From: Siphonodentalium dalli
Taxonomy: Eukaryota; Mollusca; Scaphopoda; Gadilida; Siphonodentaliidae
Direction: 5' to 3'
Length of the DNA: 64,000 nucleotides
Assembly (NCBI GenBank): GCA_032622095.1
Contig: CP136062.1
Coordinates: 7,901,710 to 7,965,709 of the forward strand
Positions 22,812 to 34,883 of this stretch are shown in pieces; position 1 is the first letter of the stretch; the number at the start of each line of letters is the position of its first letter. Position numbers and translations under genes: made by a program. The notes below the pieces were generated by a model, which saw only the letters and a program-made list of their open reading frames with translations, was not told the DNA's origin and ran no database searches.

Positions 22812-23054
22812 CAGTAGCTGATGTGCCTGGCTTCATCCAGGCTATTTAGGGAACAACGTTGCCTACCGGTATCAATGTATGAGTATATATCGAGGTCGCA
22901 GTCACGAACACAGTCGCACATGAAATTATACCTACCCATATAGTTCCCGGGATCAAAGTACATGTACAGTAGACCTTTGGATTACCAAATTTTAGCCAGA
23001 TCAGTTGTGCAGTTTTCGAGTCTATAACACACAGACAGAAATTCCAAAATATAA
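22812..23054. mobile_element. Short member of the CTAGCAG/ACAG family (tentative)
   Basis: After a TACATATA tract it opens with CAGTAGCTGATGTGCCTGG, containing a perfect hairpin GCCTGG-CTTCAT-CCAGGC (22825-22842). It closes with ACACACAGACAGAAATTCC just before the Helitron at 23055. The layout mirrors the ends of 7506-10460 without a repeat core. Confidence 0.4.
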
Positions 23055-25315
23055 TCTATATATATAAAACCCGTCGTCTGTGTGTGTGTCTGTCTGTGTG
23101 TGTATAACTCGGTCACGCTTTTGGCGCGTTTATAACTTTTCAACCATGCGTCCTATGTGGCCCAAATTTGTACCCCGACCTATAGTGTGTCATAAAAGGT
23201 GACTCACCAAATTTCACGCCGATTGGTTAAAGCAAACCGGAGATCTAACATGGTCCCCAAATGCAGCATTTGCACTCAAGTAGACACTATTTCTTATGAC
23301 GTTTGTCGAAATGACGTCATTGACGTCGAACACAAACCAATACTTGCTTTGCTATTGTAGGCGAAACTTCCATGCGCTCTACCAAAGCGTTGTTGGAAAT
23401 TAATGTGTCAGTTCAGGTTCAGTGTGAATTTATGTTGATTTTGTCGCGGAAGTGCATGTATAGTGGGGTGTAGAGTCAAGACTCGAACGTTCTATACCGT
23501 CGTTGGGAATGGGTGGATGTAGTGGTTTGCAGAGCCAAGACTCGAACGTTCGTCGTTGGGAATGGGTGCTAATATGGTATTTTAATTTGCCAGTTGGGTT
23601 TGAACACAAGTAAAGAATGCTGTCTTTGATACGAAAGTTGTGCATTGAGTGTGGAATCGAAGGAGTACCGGAAAAACGTGGGTAGGCGGTACCCAGTGGG
23701 TACCGTGAACTCAGTAAATTTGCCGGAACTCAGTTGAAAAAAGCACATTCCCGGGACAGGACTAATAATAGGGCATACAGTGTAAACAATACTGCCGACG
23801 CTAATTAATGCTCTTTTAATCTTTCGGTTGAGTGCAAATCTGATACAAGAATAAATGTTTAAAAGATCACAATGCGCGAAGCGCACGCGTTTTAAATTCA
23901 TATAATGTGCGCGAAGCGCATAAATGGGCTGCAGGCCCCTACCCCGCTAAATAAAGGTTCAGAATTGAGCCTGTTTCAGTCAGTATAGATTTAGTAAAAT
24001 ATCTCGATTGTTGCGTTCCATATATGTGCATGCATATACGTGGGTTGGGGAGATGATGTTGGGGGCAAAAATACAGTTTTATTGAAATAAAGTTTTCATA
24101 CAAATGGGCCGCGCAATGCATGGCGAATGGACAGTCTGACCTCCCGCCAGTGGGTACCGTAAACTCAGTAAATTCGCCAAACTCAGTTAGAAAAATCACA
24201 TTCTCGGGACAGGCCTAATAATAGGGCCTATAGTGTAAGTAATACTGCCGACGCTAATTAATGTTCTTTTAATCTTTCGGTTGAGTGCAAATCTGATAAC
24301 AGAATAAATGTTTAAAAGATCACAATGTGCGCGAAGCGCACGCAGTTTAAATTCATATAATGTGCGCGAAGCTCACTACGAGGCTGCAGACCCCTCCCCG
24401 CTAAATAAAGGTTCCGAATAGAGTCTGTTTCAGTTAGTAGGCCCTATAGATAAAGTAAAATATCTTGATTGTTGCGTTCCATATGTGCATGCATATATAT
24501 ACGTGGGTTGGGGAGATGATGTTGGGGGCAAAAATACAGTTTTATTGAAATAAAGTTTTCATACAAATGGGCCGCGCAATGCATGGCGAATGGACAGTCT
24601 GACCTCCCGCCAGTGGGTACCGTAAACTCAGTAAATTCGCCAAACTCAGTTAGAAAAATCACATTCTCGGGACAGGCCTAATAATAGGGCCTATAGTGTA
24701 AGTAATACTGCCGACGCTAATTAATGTTCTTTTAATCTTTCGGTTGAGTGCAAATCTGATAAAAGAATAAATGTTTAAAAGATCACAATGTGCGCGAAGC
24801 GCACGCAGTTTAAATTCATATAATGTGCGCGAAGCTCACTACGAGGCTGCAGACCCCTCCCCGCTAAATAAAGGTTCCGAATAGAGTCTGTTTCAGTTAG
24901 TAGGCCCTATATAGATAAAGTAAAATATCTTGATTGTTGCGTTCCATATGTGCATGCATATATATACGTGGGTTGGGGAGATGATGTTGGGGGCAAAAAT
25001 ACAGTTTTATTGAAATAAAGTTTTCATACAAATGGGCCGCGCAATGCATGGCAACAAGCTCCCAAATGAAGGCTCCTGAATTGAGTATGTTTCGATTGGT
25101 GCATAGTAGTATTTAAATAATATACTGATTTTGTTTCGTGCAATATGTGCATGCGCATATGTAGACTGGGTGTGTAGAAATACAGTTTTAGTGAAATAAA
25201 GTGTTCCAACGCGCATCCAGTAACAAAAAAAGAGAAGCATGACCATGAAAGCGGACACTAGAAAATGACAAAGAACATTTATATACCCGTCATTTTGTGA
25301 CGGGCAACCCCCTAG
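23055..25315 (+). mobile_element. Non-autonomous Helitron A (2261 bp)
   Basis: The 5' end is TCTATATATATAAAACCC preceded by A, and the 3' end is the hairpin CCCGTCATTTTGTGACGGG (25286-25304) followed by CAACCCC and the terminal CTAG. These are the defining Helitron ends (5' TC, 3' hairpin about 10 bases before CTRR, insertion between A and T). A GT-rich stretch and a conserved leader with TGACGTCA (23312-23319) follow the start. The inside carries no protein but about three tandem 460-bp units and many GCGAAGC hairpins. It is longer than its relatives because of the extra units. Its 3' end joins Helitron B with no intervening base. Confidence 0.93.
23660..25045. repeat. Tandem 460-bp units inside Helitron A
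   Basis: The phrase CCAGTGGGTACCGT-AACTCAG occurs at about 23692, 24149 and 24611, each followed by GACGCTAATTAATG, paired GCGAAGC hairpins, CCCCGCTAAATAAAGGTTC, the word GTGCATGCATATA, and CAGTTTTATTGAAATAAAG. The two right-hand units are nearly identical, the left one more diverged. Confidence 0.9.
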
Positions 25316-27173
25316 TCTATATATATAAAACCCGTCGTCTGTGTGTGTGTCTGTCTGTGTGTGTATAACTCGGTCACGCTTTTGGCGCGTTTATAACTTT
25401 TCAACCATGCGTCCTATGTGGCCCAAATTTGTACCCCGACCTATAGTGTGTCATAAAAGGTGACTCACCAAATTTCACGCCGATTGGTTAAAGCAAACCT
25501 GAGATCTAACATGGTCCCCAAATGCAGCATTTGCACTCAAGTAGACACTATTTCTTATGACGTTTGTCGAAATGACGTCATTGACGTCGAACACAAACCA
25601 ATACTTGCTTTGCTATTGTAGGCGAAACTTCCATGCGCTCTACCAAAGCGTTGTTGGAAATTAATGTGTCAGTTCAGGTTCAGTGTGAATTTAGGTAACG
25701 AATGTTGATTTTGTCGCGGAAGTGCATGTATAGTGGGGTGTAGAGTCAAAACTCGAACGTTCTACCGTCGTTGGGAATGGGTGGATGTAGTGGTTTGCAG
25801 AGCCAAGACTCGAACGTTCGTCGTTGGGAATGGGTGCTAATATGGTATTTTAATTTGCCAGTTGGGTTTGAACACAAGTAAAGAATGCTGTCTTTGATAC
25901 GAAAGTTGTGCATTGAGTGTGGAATCGAAGGAGTACCGGAAAAAACGTGGGTAGGCGGTACCCAGTGGGTACCGTGAACTCAGTAAATTCGCCGGAACTC
26001 AGTTGAAAAAAGCACATTCCCGGGACAGGCCTAATAATAGGGCCTACAGTGTAAACAATACTGCCGACGCTAATTAATGCTCTTTTAATCTTTCGGTTGA
26101 GTGCAAATCTGATACAAGAATAAATGTTTAAAAGATCACAATGCGCGAAGCGCACGCGTTTTAAATTCATATAATGTGCGCGAAGCTCATAAAGGGGCTG
26201 CAGGCCCCTACCCCGCTAAATAAAGGTTCAGAATTGAGCCTGTTTCAGTCAGTATAGATTAAGTAAAATATCTCGATTGTTGCGTTCCATATATGTGCAT
26301 GCATATACGTGGGTTGGGGAGATGATGGTGGGGGCAAAAATACAGTTTTATTGAAATAAAGTGTTCATACAAATGGGCCACGCAGTGCAGGGCGTGTGAT
26401 CAATAGGCTGCATGTTGAATACAGGGTCCGTTTAAAATGTGCTGCAAGCTCCCTATTTATGTGCGCGAAGCTCACGCAGTTTAAGATCATATAACGTGCG
26501 CGAAGCGCAGAAAGGGGCTGTACATAGGCTCCTCCCCTCTAAATAAAGATTCCGAATTGAGCATGTTTCAGTTAGTATAGATAAAGTAAAATATTTTGAT
26601 TGTTGCGTTCCATATGTGCATGCATATACATGGGTCGGGGAGATGGGGGTGGGGGTAAAAATACAGTTTTATTGAAATAAAGTGTTCATACAAACGGGCC
26701 GCGCAGTGCAGGCGTGTGATCATTATGCGGCATGCTGAATACAGGTTCCAAAGGGGGTCCGTTCAAAATATGCAGCAAGCTTCCGAATGTAGGCTCCTGA
26801 ATTGAGTATGTTTCAGTTGTTGCATAGTATTTAAATAATATACTGATTTTGTTTCGTTGCGCATATATATGTGGACTGGGTGTGTAGAAATACAGTTTTA
26901 CTGAAATAAAGTGTTGCAATGCGCATCCAGTAACAAAAAGGAGAAACATGACAATTTCATGTGTCCATGAACGCGGACACTAGAAAATAACAAAGAAAAA
27001 TTATATACCCGTCATTTTGTGAATAAGTTCAATAAAGTGTTCCCGCGCGCCTCCGGTGAAAAAGAAGTATGACCAATCCATTACTAACATAGAAAATATA
27101 ACGTGTTCATGGCCGCGGAGACCAGAAACGAAGAACATTTATATACCCGTAATTTTGACGGGCAATCCCCTTG
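25316..27173 (+). mobile_element. Non-autonomous Helitron B with a damaged 3' end
   Basis: It begins TCTATATATATAAAACCC directly after the CTAG of Helitron A. The first 350 bases differ from A by about one substitution, so the two copies are recently related. The 3' region has two damaged terminators: at 27007-27020 the hairpin is cut off after CCCGTCATTTTGTGA, and at 27147-27173 a second version reads CCCGTAATTTTGACGGG and ends CTTG instead of CTAG. Whether this element stopped at 27173 or originally ended further downstream (next intact terminator 39198) is open. Confidence 0.85.
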
Positions 27174-27290
27174 CACCAATTAATATATCAATACATGTAA
27201 ATAATCAATTTAAGTTACCACACTTTGAAGTTGTGAAACGCTTTCTTATGAGGTATGTAAATTTCCCCAAAGCGCCCAATCGAGCGTTAC
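27174..27290. repeat. Fragment of the 240-bp repeat found at 29140-29680
   Basis: TTGCACCAATTAATATATCA and the following TTGTGAAACGCTTT match the text near 29311-29380. It follows the damaged Helitron end directly. Confidence 0.7.
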
Positions 27291-28703
27291 GCGCCTTGTG
27301 TACAATGAATCACTCATACCGGCGTTGGATACTTTACTCAGTTGCGGCAAGGATCATAAATAACAGGATGGCTCACCCAATCATATTTGTGTAATCGTCT
27401 TGGTAGAGTTATCGATCCTCCTGGTAGGACAGGCGCCGTATTTGAAATGGCAAATACACGAGGAATACAGAAATCGAATGAATGTTTTTTGTATCAAATG
27501 ACTCGCCGGCCACCTAGAGCCTGTAAAGGTAAACTGAAGTGATCTATATATTCACCGAGTATTAATCTTGGTGATTGTTACGTTTATTTCATTTTAATAA
27601 CGGTTGTTGACTTTATTCTGATTTATTTTAATCGGTCTGTCAGTGTCAAATTCCGACGAATACGAGTGAATGGAAATACTGGTACATCGTTTTTGGTCAA
27701 CATTCTCAACCAAAAGCAAGGAAAACTACCCAACCACTTTAATAACTTTTAAAGAATGTTTTTAACTTTTATTTTTGTTTACATTTTTACGTTGTCTTTA
27801 AATTTATCTGCAGTCTGTGTTGACCAGCGTGTGTGTGGGCGCAATGTGCCTGCATATGTGGCACTGTGACTATTGGTTTAGTACATGGAAATTTCAAATT
27901 CGTCCTTTCACTTTTTATCTTATTTGTAGAACTCATCTATTGGATCACAAATCTGAAAACCTTTTTTTCAGTTTAGTTTATATAGGCTAATTATTGTTTG
28001 AGTTATAGACATTTTTGTACTTTTGTATCAAATTCAGATGGACACTCCATTTGTATTTATTCATCCTGAATCTTCCACTTAATTTTACATGGTAGTGTTC
28101 CCCAAATCAACACAATTCATAGTATCTGCATGCAGTTGCAATAGAGCATTTCTAAAGTTTAATATGTGTTCAATTGTCCAATCAGAAATATTAGGCCATG
28201 TCAAATTATAAAATGGTGATATCATATTCACAGCTGGAGAACATGATCCCCCCCCCCCACAAAATATGTTGATTCTTTAATGCAGTAAAGCCTACCGCGG
28301 TGTGGTCAACTTAGTCAAATTTGTCATTATTACATTAATAGGAAATGTCATATTTGATATCTTGTAACTCAGTCAGTATATCCATCCCCTCATACCTTGA
28401 TATTTGCACAACATATTAATTCATATGACACATTAGTGATTAAGTTGATTATAACTGTTGATCTGTTGTGAAGCAATTTCTCTTATTATATGTAAAATAT
28501 GTTTGCCCTATCATGACATGCATGGGTCCTTGGAATCCACTTAATTTGACATTTGTAAAAATGTGTATAGATCAAGTTTTTTTTAAACATTTGGTCTAGT
28601 TTCTGTATGTATGCCTACTATGAGTCTTTCACTATAAATTCATTGATATATATTTACATACCCCTAATATCTCTTCCGATTTCCCCATAGCGTCACGGTA
28701 GAA
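27291..28703. other. Unassigned AT-rich DNA
   Basis: No coding, repeat or RNA signal was found, apart from a C9 run near 28250. Confidence 0.5.
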
Positions 28704-28891
28704 AAAGAGTCTTTTCAACTTACCACGCGCAGGTGACCACCGTTCGCGCACCAATAGGCGTGTCCAAAACCGGCGGTGCAAACATTATCGTATATGTTGG
28801 CGAACGCTCATTGGTGCGCCGCATATTTGGGACACGCCTATTGGTGCTCGACTGGTGGTGATCTGCGCGTGGTCATTTGAAAAGACTCTTT
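28704..28891. repeat. Foldback with 62-bp arms and inner symmetry
   Basis: AAAGAGTCTTTTCAA (28704) pairs with TTGAAAAGACTCTTT (ending 28891), and CCAATAGGCGTGTCC with GGACACGCCTATTGG. The spacer adds another inverted pair, GCGCACCAAT and ATTGGTGCGC. The arms are about 85-90 percent identical. Confidence 0.9.
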
Positions 28892-28902
28892 GTCAAAACC
28901 AC

Positions 28903-29110
28903 CGCCTGTTTGTACTGATCCCATATACACACTGCGCGTAATTAATTCTTTAATTTTATTGACGCCCCTTTGTGTTACTCAATGCCCTAAGCAGCGTAAC
29001 GCCTGTTTGTACTTATCCCCTATACATACTGCGCGTAATTAATCTCTATTCATTGATCGACGCCCCTTTGTGTTACTCATTGCACTAAGTAGCGTAACGC
29101 CTGTTTGAGC
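28903..29110. repeat. Two tandem copies of a 97-bp unit
   Basis: CGCCTGTTTGTACT starts at 28903 and 29000, and the beginning of a third unit at 29099 (CGCCTGTTTGAGCC). The unit includes TGCGCGTAATTAAT and GACGCCCCTTTGTGTTACTC. Confidence 0.9.
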
Positions 29111-29139
29111 CACTTTGGAATAATTACATATATGTTCTT

Positions 29140-29680
29140 ATGGTCTCTGCTTAACCCGACCAGTTTTATATTTTGTTTGTCATCGTCACATGCTCCGTTT
29201 CATTTGCCAATTGAGCATGCATATAAGTGAAGGAAGTCGGTGTTGTTGCTTTCTGTGGGCGTTTAGTGCAAGTTGGTGTCACATGTGATATATCCATGCG
29301 TGGAACGATCAATTTGCACCAATATATATCAATAAATATTCGAAATAAGTTATCACACTTGGGAGTTGTGAAACGCTTTTATACCGTTCCCGCTAAACCC
29401 GACCACTTTTATTTTTCGTTTCTCTGTTTTCTTTGCCAATTAAGTGTGATTATAAGTAATGGGTGTCGACTTTGTTTCTGCTTTTAGAGTAGGCCTATCA
29501 GTGCAATTGGTGTCATGTGTGACTACCCATGCGTGGGACGATCAACTTGCACCAATATATGTCAATAAATTCTCGAATTGAATTATCATACCAAGACATT
29601 GTGAAGTGCTCTTATCGTCCCCACTAAACCCGACCAGCTTTTTTTCGCTTGCCATCGTCTGCTTACTCAGTTACTCAACT
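29140..29680. repeat. Tandem repeat, about 240 bp, 2.2 copies
   Basis: The phrase AAACCCGACCA followed by TTTTAT recurs at about 29150, 29393 and 29627. Between are GCATGC or similar, TCAATTTGCACCAATATAT and GTTGTGAAACGCTTTTAT. A lone fragment is present at 27174. Confidence 0.85.
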
Positions 29681-30111
29681 TGCTGCTAGATGTTACTCAA
29701 TACATTGGTCCACCACGATGATTCGATTTTGATCAGTTTGTGCAAGTTAAATGTACGTTAATCAAGTATTTTGCTGCCTTAAGTTTTCCAATTATTTTCC
29801 CAGTAGGCCTATTGGCAGTATTGTACGTAATTTGTACGTCTGTTTTATCAAATCGTGAGTTTTAATTTAACTCATTTATTCAAACATACATGTATTACTT
29901 AATATAAATTAATGATTATTCATAGTTACAAAGAGATAATGTTTAAGTTATCCCAGTTTAATGTGGTAGCAAAGTTTAATTATATCTCCAATGCAATGTT
30001 AAAATCATAAAAATGGTGAATAAAGTATTTCACAATTCATTTGAAAGGCTTTGGTGTTTTTCTTGGCTTCGTTGGTTTTTATATCAAGCTCCTTTTTATA
30101 CTTTAATATGT
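29681..30111. other. Unassigned AT-rich DNA
   Basis: Nothing recognisable apart from short TACATGTATTA words. Confidence 0.45.
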
Positions 30112-33100
30112 GTTAACCGTCCATATACATATGCAGCCATAATGTGATATTATTATGAATTATGTATTAAAAGTTCTTGATAAATTTACAGTTCTTTGTT
30201 ATCACTCTCTTGCAACCGTCCGACAATGGGAATTCACTTCACACACCCTCCCAACCTTGCGACGTGAATCAACCTTTTATCCTTGTGTATGGGTGGCGAC
30301 TAATAATATTCCTATTTTATTGCATGCATTTTAAATACCATCCATAAGCTTTTGATGCCCAGTGATAACAATGCAATAATCACACGTGTGTGGATGTTAT
30401 TTAAAATAAGAATATGCATTAACCTGTGTATAATTGCCACACATATACCCATACCCTTACAAGGAGTAGCACATTATAGTACTTGCATGAGTGGACGTTA
30501 TCTTAACTGCGAGCATCAACATAAAAATGCTATTACAGTGACAGTCACCACCCATACGCTTGCCACGTGTATTAACTTTCTCTTATCCTTGCCTGGCATC
30601 AGCCCATTTGCTTGGGATGTCCAGCAATAGCACAATGTAATATTCGCAAGCATGTGTGATTAATTTAAATTTAAAATGCGTGCATTAAAATAAAATATTA
30701 CAGTCATCGTCTATACATATTAGCACTTTGAAATACTCGCATGCGTGTGGATGCTATTTAAAATAAGAATGTTCTACAGTCACGCATGCGACGTTTGCGA
30801 AACTATTTAGTCATCGTCTTTATATTATGCGACTTGCATTAGCCATTAGCACTTCGAGATAATCGCATGCGTGTGGATGCTATTTAACATAAGAATTTTC
30901 TCCAGTCACAACCCAAACACATGCGACGTTTGTGAAACATTTTAGCCTTACCTCACACCAGTCCATACGATTGCGACGTCCGAGAATGGCACAATATAAT
31001 ATAGTCATGCATGTAGATGCAATTTATCGTGAATCAAAATATAAATGGTACATGTATTACAGTCACCACGCATATTCCTCCGATGTGTATTACACTTTCT
31101 ACCCTTACCTCACATAATACGCAGTAACATTCTGGGTGGCCGTGACTGATAATAATTTTATTTTAATGAACACTTTTCAAATAACAACCGTATGCTTGCG
31201 ATGTACAATAATGAAATACCCGCGTTAACCGTCCATATACATCTGCAACGATAATGTGATATTAATTTTATTATGAATGATGTATTAAACGTTATTGATA
31301 CATTTACAGTTCTTTATTATCACTCGCTTGCAACCGTCCGACAATGGGAATTCCATTCACATCCCATCCCAACCTTGCGACGTGCATCAACCTTTTATAC
31401 TTGCGTATGGGTGGTGACTAATAATATTCTCATTTTAATTTAAATACCATCCATATGCTTTTTATGCCAAGTAATAGCACAATGCAATAACCACACCTGT
31501 GTGGATGTTATTTAAAATAAGAATATGCATTAACCTGTGTATTATTCCCACACATATAGCCATACCCTTGCAATGTCAATGAGTAGCACATTATAGTACT
31601 TGCATGAGTGGACGTTATTTTAATTGCGAGCATCAAAATAAAAATACTATTACAGTCACCGCCCATACGCTTGCTACCTTCTTGATAATAATATTCTTAT
31701 TTTAATGAACACTTCTCAAATAACAACTATATGCTTGCGATGTACAAGAATATGATAATTTAATACTTGCACTCACACTAGCCAGCAATAAGATTACGAG
31801 GCCCGGGACTGTCGCAATAAAACGCTTAGAATAACAATCGATATTGATATTATTTCGAATATTTTACCCTCCATTGTTCTATTTTAAGAACAGACCATTC
31901 AAGCGATACCATATATAGCGATATTGGTTATAGAGTGTTCCGATAGCTATGGTTCGAACGTAAAGCGCCCCAGATAGATTGTTTGTATCGTCTTATTATA
32001 CAGTTAAAAGCGACAATGAGTCTAATTAGCGTTTATTTCCGACAAAGCTACACAATAACATTTATGGTCTTTGTTAACAGTAACAACTATTGATCGTTAT
32101 ATAAACAACCACACGGTTTAGACAAGGAACTATTCTAAATATACACTCAATATTAATCGAAAGAAGCATTTTCGGATAGGAGACTTTGGTTCATATCTAA
32201 TATTTTATACCCCGGCAACTATATAATACAAGTTTACTAAGAGATAGACCACATTTAACATTGTTTATACTTGCCACCCATCAGCCCATACGCTTGCGAT
32301 GTACATACATAGCAGATTGTTATATTAGCATCGTGCGGATGCTATTTAAATTGAGAAAATTAAGAATGAGAATATTATTAAAGTTACCGCCCATACACAT
32401 CCTTGCCTTTAACCTGCCCATACGCTTGCGATATAGAGGGATATCACAATACAATACTCGCAAACGTGTTGGTGCTATTTAAAATGAGTTCATTAAAACA
32501 ATAATAGTGCAGTCACCACCTACACGCTTGCAATGTGTATCAATCTGTCTATTCTTGCCTCACATTTGCCCATACGATTCGACGTCTAGGAATAGCAAAA
32601 TGTAATAGACGCATGTGTGTAGATGCTATTTAAATGCGTGAAGTAAAATAGAATAGTATTCCAGTCACCACGCATATACTTCCGATGTGTATTACATTTT
32701 CTACCCTTGCCACATATCATACGCTTGCGACATGCAGTAAGCTTTTACCCTTGCGTATGCGTGATGACTATTAATATTATTACTTTAATGCACACATTTC
32801 AAATAACAACCATACGGTTGCGAGGTCATGAATATCACAATATAATACGCTGATGCTATTCAAATGCGAAAATTTAAAAATGAAAATTATTAAGGTTGCA
32901 CGCATACGCTGCCGACGTATATTAACATTTGTATCCTTGCCTCGGATGTATTGCAGGAACGTGGAAGCTATTTAATATTTAAAATGCGTGTATTAGAATA
33001 CATATAGTATTACAGACACCACATATACGCTTGCGACATGTATTATCCGTTTTATCACCCCTGCCCATACGATTGTGATATACAGGACTATCACAATGTA

Positions 33101-34560
33101 ATACTCGCAAACGTGTTTGTGCTATTTAAAATATGTGCATTACAATTAAAATATTGCAGTCACCACACACACGCATTCTATGTTGTATTATTGCCTCACA
33201 TATATACATAGGCTTGCGACGTCCAGGAATAGCTCAATGTAATACACGATGCTATTTAATTTAAATGCTTGAATTAAAATAAAAGCAGTAATAGTCACCA
33301 CGCATAGCCCGGAAACTATATAATACATGTTTACTAAGAGATAGACCATATTTAACATATTTTATCTTTGCCTCCTATCAGCCCATACGCTTGCGATGTA
33401 CAGAAATAGCAGATTGTTATATTAGCATCATGCGGATGCCATTTAAATTGAGAAAATTAAAATGAGGATATTATTAAAGTCACCGCCCATTCACATCCAA
33501 CGTGTATCTCCCTTTTATTCTTTCGTGCGCCTGCCCATACGCTTTCGATATACAGGCATATCACAATGCAATACTCGCAAACGTGTTGGTGCTATTTAAA
33601 ATGCGTTCATATATTAATAATAATAGTGCAGTCACCACCCATACGCTTGCGAGGTGTAGTAATCTTGCGACGTCCCGGAATAGCTCAATGTAATTCACGA
33701 TGCTATTTAATTTAAATGGGTTAATAAATTTTTTTATTTAAATGCGTGAATTAAAATAAAAACAGTAATAGTCACCACGCATATACTTTCGATGTGTATT
33801 ACACTTTCGACTATTGTCTCGCATCATACGCTTGCGATGTGCAGTAACCTTTTATCCATGTGAATGGGTGGTGACTGTAATAGCATTCTTACTTTAATAA
33901 ACCTATTTTAAATAGCATCCATACATTTGCGATGTCCAGGAATAGCATAATGTAATACCCGCCAGCATGTATGCTCAATTAAAATGAGTGCATTAAAATA
34001 AAACAGCATTACAGCCACTACACATTGGAATCCGATGTCTATTACACTTGCTACCCTTGCGTATAGTGAGTAATGATATTCCTATTTGAATGCACACATT
34101 TCAAATAACAATAATACGCTTGCGATGTCCAGGAATAGCATACAGTAATGCTCGCAAGCATGTGGTTGCTATTTTAAATGCGTGCTTGAATACAAATAGT
34201 ATTAGTCATCGCTTATACGCTGGCGACGTGCATTGTTCGTTTTATCCTTGACTCGCATCTGAAAATATAAGTAATCACCCATGCGATTGCGACGTGTATT
34301 AGCCATTTTATCCTTGCCTAACAAATGTCCATACGCTTGGGATGTCAATGAATATCACATTGTAATACTCGCATACGTATGGGCACTATTTAAACTGCGA
34401 GCATCAAAATATAAATACTATTTAAATCACCGACCATACACGTACTTCCGGCGTGTATTACCTGTTTTACCATTGTATTGCATATGCCCGTACACTTTCT
34501 TGCCCATGAATAGCACATTGTAATACGAACGAGTGTGAACGCTATTTAAATTCAATTATT
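30112..34560. repeat. 4.4-kb degenerate tandem array (130-190 bp units, 1.1-kb super-period)
   Basis: The block CATACGCTTGCGATGTCCAG, then AATAGCACAATGTAATAC, then GGATGCTATTTAAA with CATTAAAATAAAA and CAGTCACCACCCATACGC is repeated about 25 times with strong decay. Representative unit positions are 30614, 30980, 32297, 32425, 32576, 33073, 33215, 33390, 33542, 33668, 33923, 34110 and 34338. On top of this, 30112-30575 recurs at 31224-31680 (offset about 1112), and 32210-32500 recurs at 33305-33620 (offset about 1095). Short frames here have no meaning. Confidence 0.85.
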
Positions 34561-34883
34561 AAATTTAAGTGAGCTGAAAACGTTTAATATTGAACACAAA
34601 CATTAAGTGTTTTATTTACATTAAATATTTTTTCAGCATACACTAAATTAAATTTAAGTAATTTAAACTTCATACACAATGCACTGAATTAATCACATTC
34701 ATATGGATTGTTGCTCTGAAAAGTTGTTTTACATTGGGTACAAATTTGCCGACGCAATTTAATCCACCGCATGGTCCATAGTATCCAATGTCAATGAATT
34801 TGTCGATCGATATGCAGACCAAAGTGTTCCCATTTGGGTCTATATCTCCATATATTATAATGTAACCTGTTTCTATTTCCTTC
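34561..34883. other. Leader region upstream of the Helitron protein
   Basis: It is AT-rich, with inverted words AAATTTAAGT and ACTTAAATTT-like near 34562 and 34650. A Helitron 5' end (TCTATATATATAAAACCC) is not found here. No promoter can be named. Confidence 0.4.

Noticed and set aside
22812-22850. Hammerhead-ribozyme-like CTGATG next to a stem
   Set aside because: The required CGAAA segment after the stem and the cleavage-site stems are not present.
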